Assembly (NCBI GenBank): GCA_900548675.1
Contig: URLJ01000025.1
Coordinates: forward strand, 1-25,397
Direction of reading: 5' to 3'
DNA: 25,397 bases
DNA from: an uncultured Mollicutes bacterium
GTDB taxonomy: Bacteria; Bacillota_I; Bacilli_A; ML615J-28; CAG-313
The position numbers were made by a program, and so were the translations under genes. Below, one piece after another: positions 21,504-25,397 of the stretch (position 1 is its first letter; each line of letters starts with the position of its first letter). Under the pieces are notes generated by a model that saw only the letters and a list, made by a program, of their open reading frames with translations, did not search any database and was not told where the DNA came from.

Positions 21504-24233
21504 CTATTCAAAGGTAATTGTTATCGTAGCTGAAGAGTTTGTTATTAAGTCAATTTTAACACTAAATCCCATACTCATACCATCATACCATTTTCCATTT
21601 TTTAAAACTGAACCTTGGTAGAATAGATCACTATCTGTCGTATAGTTACCATATGCAGAATCTTTAGTATTAGTAATATCGCCTCTTCCATCCGCTTCAT
21701 AAATAGTTATTAATTTATGACTTGATGTTGAGTTATTATACAATGTCATATCATAAATAGCTGTCGCATCTTTTGGATCTTTCAATGTCGCATCAACATG
21801 GTATACTCTAATTCCACTCTTGGTAAATAGGCCTTTGTAACCGACATGCGCCTCATTCAAACCATCAGGAGTATAGAAATCAAGTACTAAGAATTCTGTA
21901 AAAATTGAACCATTCCACTTATATGGTATAACAACGCAATCTCCTGTTTTATTAAAAGCCTCGAGGGTAATTGTTGTAGATTCTTTGTTTACAATGTATG
22001 GTGCTACCCATCCTAAAATTAGTTTACTGTATGGGGTTTGGTCTCCAACATTACTATCCATCATATCACAACCACCAACACCACCAGCTGGACCAGTCGA
22101 TGTATCATTATCGTAATAATCATCAAGGCCTAAAACATGTCCAGTTTCATGGATTAGGGTCGTAGTATTTATTTTAACGTACACGTCATCTTCCTCAGAT
22201 GCTCCATATATAAAAGCTTCGTCAAAGAAATCATAACCTATAAAACAGAATGTATTAGCTTCAACTCCATCATAGTATTCATAATCATCAGTATAATACT
22301 CATATGTATATGCCCACCACAATTCACTTTCATTAGTACTAATGCCATACGATACAGGGGCTGTATATACTAAGTATAATGCATCAATATATCCATCTCC
22401 ATCACTATCATATATTGAATAATCAATCTTGCTGTCATAATATGTTAAAGCAGCTTTAATTATTTCATAATCAGGATCGCCGTTTTTTTCATACAAGTCT
22501 TCATAATAAGCCATTTTTTTGCCAGTATTAAATGGTTCTAAAACCATTCCTGATATTGTAAATTTTCCATATGAAGATTTATAATAATACGATGTTAAGC
22601 TTTCCCAGCCTGTGTCTTGACTAGTACCAAAGAACGCTTTTTCAAGTGTTTCTTTCATTCCAACTGGCGCTTTTTTATCACTGAAAGCAACTGGAATTAC
22701 AAGCGCTTTACCAGTACTCGTTGCGGCATTCATACCATGAGGTAAACCATAGACTGTTCCTGCATATTCGTTCATTCTTTTTGATACATCATAAATTGTT
22801 TCAAGCGAGGTGTCTTTTTCTAAGTTACTTTTTACAAGTGATGAAAGGGAAGTAACGATTAATTGGTATTTTTCAACATCAAAAATAACATCATTAATAT
22901 TTAACTTATCACCTTTTTTTAGGGTGCCTTCAAATTTAGAAGCGTACTCTGCTTGAAATGCTTTATCTATTACAACTATTAATTTAATACCATTTAGAAC
23001 TACAACAATGTTATTTGTACCATCTACAAATTTTGTTGGAACAGTTTCAACTAAAGCTGATTCTATATTAACAATTTCTCTTCGTTTAAAAACATCTTCT
23101 ATCTTTTTAATATTTTGGGTAATTTCTATAATTGGTGAAGTTGCTTTTTCAATGATAGTTACATCAGTCAATACTATTTCATCATCAATTAATTTAGTAG
23201 TTCCCTTCACATCAAGAACAGTACACATCGTGACATCTTTGATATCATTTTCATCGATTTTTGCAACTACAATATTTCTATAATCTGCTAGATACGCAAT
23301 ACCTTGAATGCTTCCAATATAATATCCTCTTATATGAACCTCACTTTGAAGATCCGCAGTATTAACAGCAGCCACAGTGATTTCGTTTAAAGGTTTCATT
23401 AAATTAGGTACATCGATTTTAGCTTGTGAGCTGCTAACAATAACTATTTCTACTTTAGTTTTAGCATTGATAATTATTGATTCAAGTGTATTTTTTTCAA
23501 AATTAACTTTAATAGTAAAAGTGTAATTTTCTAATAAATCCTCCATTTTTCCCTTAAAGACATTTGATGCAGCATCGTATTTTTCGAGATTTTGATATTC
23601 AAATGTGTTTGCCTCACTATCAAATATATAATCTTTGCTACTTAAGGAAGATAGATCAAGCATTAAGAAACTATTATATTTTTCAGAATACTCTTCTTCG
23701 GTCTCTTTTATAAAGTAATATTTTTCTTTATCATCAGCATTACCAAAATAATAATTAACACCATTTATATTAGTTAAGATTTCACAATCATCATTTAAGG
23801 TCTTTTTATACGTTATTCCATCAAAACCATAAGTTTCAGTAACTCCATTAATAATTACTTGATATTGATATGTCTTATACTTAGCGAGTATTTTTTCATA
23901 AGCATCTTCTTTTTCAGTATTTTGCCATTTTGCATAAATATCTAAATTGCTTTCAACTATTGTTTCGGCAGATATTTTTTCATTTTCAAGTGTTTCCCAA
24001 TATAAGAATTTCATTCCTTCTTTTACAGGATCATTTGGCATTTTAACTTTATTTCCCTCACCTATTCGGTAGGAAGCATATAAACTATTTTCCTCTAAAT
24101 AATAATTGACAACATATGTATGCTTTTTTTCGGTTTGACCATTCATGTTACAAGATGCCACACAAAGAGTCATTACCATTAACAAAATAATGCTGCAAAT
24201 TTTCATTAATTTTTTCATTTTTTGTAACTTCAT
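21504..24233 (-). CDS. M6-family zinc metalloprotease, surface lipoprotein with an InlB-type repeat
   Basis: Secreted, lipid-anchored metalloprotease of 909 residues. Signal peptide with lipobox VASC (Cys28). Residues about 39-103 form one Listeria-Bacteroides (InlB B) repeat, ending LDIYAKW. A divergent region (110-270) follows, then two strand-rich segments (about 283-375 and 385-470) that look like OB-fold modules, a weak inference. The catalytic domain starts near 490: a DSDGDGYIDALYLVY calcium/metal-type loop, zinc site HETGHVLGLDD (His695, Glu696, His699), GGVGGCDMMD and LILGWVAPYIV, all typical of M6 (immune inhibitor A-like) enzymes. A C-terminal beta-rich region closes it. AAGGAG precedes 24233. 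The gene starts 11 bp after asnA, so they are cotranscribed. Substrate unknown; host or environmental proteins are plausible. Confidence 0.92.
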   Translation of the reverse strand: MKLQKMKKLMKICSIILLMVMTLCVASCNMNGQTEKKHTYVVNYYLEENSLYASYRIGEGNKVKMPNDPVKEGMKFLYWETLENEKISAETIVESNLDIYAKWQNTEKEDAYEKILAKYKTYQYQVIINGVTETYGFDGITYKKTLNDDCEILTNINGVNYYFGNADDKEKYYFIKETEEEYSEKYNSFLMLDLSSLSSKDYIFDSEANTFEYQNLEKYDAASNVFKGKMEDLLENYTFTIKVNFEKNTLESIIINAKTKVEIVIVSSSQAKIDVPNLMKPLNEITVAAVNTADLQSEVHIRGYYIGSIQGIAYLADYRNIVVAKIDENDIKDVTMCTVLDVKGTTKLIDDEIVLTDVTIIEKATSPIIEITQNIKKIEDVFKRREIVNIESALVETVPTKFVDGTNNIVVVLNGIKLIVVIDKAFQAEYASKFEGTLKKGDKLNINDVIFDVEKYQLIVTSLSSLVKSNLEKDTSLETIYDVSKRMNEYAGTVYGLPHGMNAATSTGKALVIPVAFSDKKAPVGMKETLEKAFFGTSQDTGWESLTSYYYKSSYGKFTISGMVLEPFNTGKKMAYYEDLYEKNGDPDYEIIKAALTYYDSKIDYSIYDSDGDGYIDALYLVYTAPVSYGISTNESELWWAYTYEYYTDDYEYYDGVEANTFCFIGYDFFDEAFIYGASEEDDVYVKINTTTLIHETGHVLGLDDYYDNDTSTGPAGGVGGCDMMDSNVGDQTPYSKLILGWVAPYIVNKESTTITLEAFNKTGDCVVIPYKWNGSIFTEFLVLDFYTPDGLNEAHVGYKGLFTKSGIRVYHVDATLKDPKDATAIYDMTLYNNSTSSHKLITIYEADGRGDITNTKDSAYGNYTTDSDLFYQGSVLKNGKWYDGMSMGFSVKIDLITNSSATITITFE

Positions 24234-24244
24234 ATTTTCTCCTT

Positions 24245-25246
24245 TTATAACAGTTCTATTTGTTTATCTAACATTTCTTGAATTTCTTCGTCACTCCATA
24301 CCGATACTTGGACTTCTCCAATATGATGTTTTTTTAATAAAAACATACACATTCTTGATTGACCAATTCCTCCACCTATTGTGTATGGTAGCCTTTTATT
24401 TATTAAATCTATTGCGTATGGTGATAATAGTTTTTTATCTTCTTTTTTATAAATGGTTTGTTTAACTAATGTCTCTTCATCAACCCTTATTCCCATCGAT
24501 GATAATTCTAAAGCTATGTCAAGTTCTTCATCATATACAATGATATCACCATTGAGCATCCAGTCATCATAATCGGCAGCTCGCAAGTCATGAGGGATAC
24601 CATCTGAAAGAGGCCAACCTATACCGTATATAAATACGGCCTTTTTTATTCTAGCAATTTTTAATTCGCGATTTTTAGCATCATCATCAGGGTACATTTT
24701 TAGTAGTTCTTCACTTGATATAAAAAATATTTCTCGCGGAAGCACAGGTACCAATTCTTTATAACGATCATTAACAACTTTTTCTGTTTCTAATAATGCT
24801 TTATATATGAGGTTTACAGTCGCTTTTAAATAATCAATATTTCTGTTTTCTTTCAATATAGGTTTTTCCCAATCCCATTGATCAACATATAACGAATGAA
24901 TGGCATCAATTTTTTCAAATGGTCTAATGGCATTCATGTCAGTATATATGCCATACTCAAAGGGAAAATTATATTTTGAAAGAGCATTGCGTTTCCATTT
25001 TGCAAGCGATTGAACAATTTCAATATTTTTATCTTCTAATGCTTTTGCCTTAAAAGATACGGCTTGTTCATATCCACTAAGATTATCATTCAAACCTGTC
25101 TCAGGTTTTACAAAAAGTGGAGCTGATACTCTTATTAGATTTAAAGCTTCTTGGAGCTTTTCTTCAAATGTATCTTTAACAAGTTTTATTGCTATTTGAG
25201 TATCAATTAAACTTAAACAAGCTTTATACTTATTTTTATTAGTCAT
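24245..25246 (-). CDS. asnA: Aspartate-ammonia ligase (asparagine synthetase A)
   Basis: Makes L-asparagine from L-aspartate, ammonia and ATP, releasing AMP and PPi. Class II aminoacyl-tRNA-synthetase-like fold, cytoplasmic. 333 residues (family about 330) with conserved blocks VSAPLFV, GYEQAVSF, WKRNAL, GIYTDMNAIR, VDQWDWEKPI, LSDGIPHDLRAADYDDW, ELSSMGIRVD and the C-terminal GGGIGQSRMCMFLLKKHHIGEVQ that binds ATP. No internal break. AAAGGTGA sets the start at 25246. First gene of the operon with the M6 protease and the flavodoxin. No T-box leader is visible, although asnA carries one in some Gram-positives; only about 10 nt lie between the nearest predicted start of transcription and the ATG. 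Confidence 0.97.
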   Translation of the reverse strand: MTNKNKYKACLSLIDTQIAIKLVKDTFEEKLQEALNLIRVSAPLFVKPETGLNDNLSGYEQAVSFKAKALEDKNIEIVQSLAKWKRNALSKYNFPFEYGIYTDMNAIRPFEKIDAIHSLYVDQWDWEKPILKENRNIDYLKATVNLIYKALLETEKVVNDRYKELVPVLPREIFFISSEELLKMYPDDDAKNRELKIARIKKAVFIYGIGWPLSDGIPHDLRAADYDDWMLNGDIIVYDEELDIALELSSMGIRVDEETLVKQTIYKKEDKKLLSPYAIDLINKRLPYTIGGGIGQSRMCMFLLKKHHIGEVQVSVWSDEEIQEMLDKQIELL

Positions 25247-25263
25247 TTCATCACCTTTAAGTT

Positions 25264-25292
25264 ATTATATCTTTTTTTTATATTTTTGTAAA
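25264..25292 (-). promoter_or_regulatory. Probable promoter of the asnA operon
   Basis: Minus strand -35 TTTACA (25287-25292), 17-bp A-rich spacer, -10 TATAAT (25264-25269). The start of transcription would fall at the edge of the ribosome site, giving an unusually short leader, so an upstream promoter near the palindrome may also be used. Confidence 0.55.
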
Positions 25293-25320
25293 GCAAAATA
25301 TTTTTTATTGAAGGAATAAC

Positions 25321-25354
25321 GTGTTCGTGTACACTAGATTGTGTACACGAACAC
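25321..25354. repeat. 34-bp perfect inverted repeat, possible operator
   Basis: GTGTTCGTGTACAC (25321-25334), TAGATT, then GTGTACACGAACAC (25341-25354): 14-bp perfect arms around 6 nt. Each arm contains the self-complementary octamer GTGTACAC, so the element is also two tandem palindromes. It is richer in G/C than its surroundings and has no T tract on either side, so it does not look like a terminator. On the minus strand a TTGACA stands just upstream (25363-25368). On the plus strand TTGAAG (25308-25313) and TACACT (25330-25335) could drive a gene beyond the window. Confidence 0.9.
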
Positions 25355-25397
25355 TGACGGTTTGTCAATCATCGTATGGGTTTTGAGAAAGGACTCT

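Noticed and set aside
149..25246. UGA read as tryptophan (Mollicutes code)
   Set aside because: The Trp codons checked are TGG and genes are full length under the standard code; TGA is simply not used as a stop here.
25321..25354. The palindrome as a transcription terminator
   Set aside because: No T tract follows the stem on either strand.

Overview
The window is AT-rich DNA from what looks like an anaerobic, low-GC Gram-positive bacterium (Bacillota). A gut-type member of the Bacilli/Erysipelotrichia or a walled relative of the Mollicutes fits, but no species can be named. The evidence is A/T-rich intergenic DNA, strong AGGAGG-type ribosome binding sites, sigma-A-like promoters with 17-bp spacers, two lipoprotein signal peptides, a class A penicillin-binding protein (so a peptidoglycan wall), a PerR-type regulator with rubrerythrin, and Bacillota-style families (CadC/CadA, PerR, fused ABC transporter). 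All 21 complete genes stop at TAA (17) or TAG (4). None uses TGA, and the Trp codons I checked are TGG.

Layout. 1-44 holds the tail of an upstream gene. 149-2128 (+) is a class A PBP, sharing a bidirectional terminator with a perR-rubrerythrin operon on the minus strand (2186-3131). Next on the minus strand is a Zn/Cd/Pb resistance operon (3235-5697): a CadC-type ArsR repressor, a stand-alone HMA metal-binding protein and a P1B-2 ATPase, with a clear promoter and a palindromic operator at the predicted transcription start. 5872-8620 (-) is a three-gene operon: membrane-anchored alkaline phosphatase, TatD nuclease, and an HtrA-like lipoprotein protease without a PDZ domain. 8794-13246 (-) is the classical str operon rpsL-rpsG-fusA-tuf, with its own promoter and a second promoter before tuf.

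13338-14456 (-) is a gene I cannot assign. It encodes a charged protein with five perfect coiled-coil heptads and has a strong promoter, a structured leader of about 136 nt and a possible second internal start. 14496-17663 (-) carries a fused ABC ATPase/FtsX-like permease preceded by a zinc-ribbon membrane protein. On the plus strand follow a long U32 family protein (17744-20059) and a ZIP metal transporter (20161-20940). The window ends with a minus-strand operon asnA - M6 metalloprotease lipoprotein - flavodoxin-like protein (20989-25246), preceded by a promoter and a striking 34-bp perfect inverted repeat at 25321-25354.

How it fits together. The str operon supplies core translation. PerR-rubrerythrin and the flavodoxin suggest defence against and handling of oxidants in an anaerobe. 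The CadC/HMA/CadA operon exports, and the ZIP protein probably imports, divalent metals. Several products act at or outside the membrane (PBP, phosphatase, HtrA-like protease, M6 protease, ABC transporter). I see no transposon, prophage, CRISPR array, tRNA or rRNA. Most of the window is ordinary chromosomal core. The least explained parts are the coiled-coil gene with its leader, the palindrome before asnA, and the asnA-protease-flavodoxin grouping.
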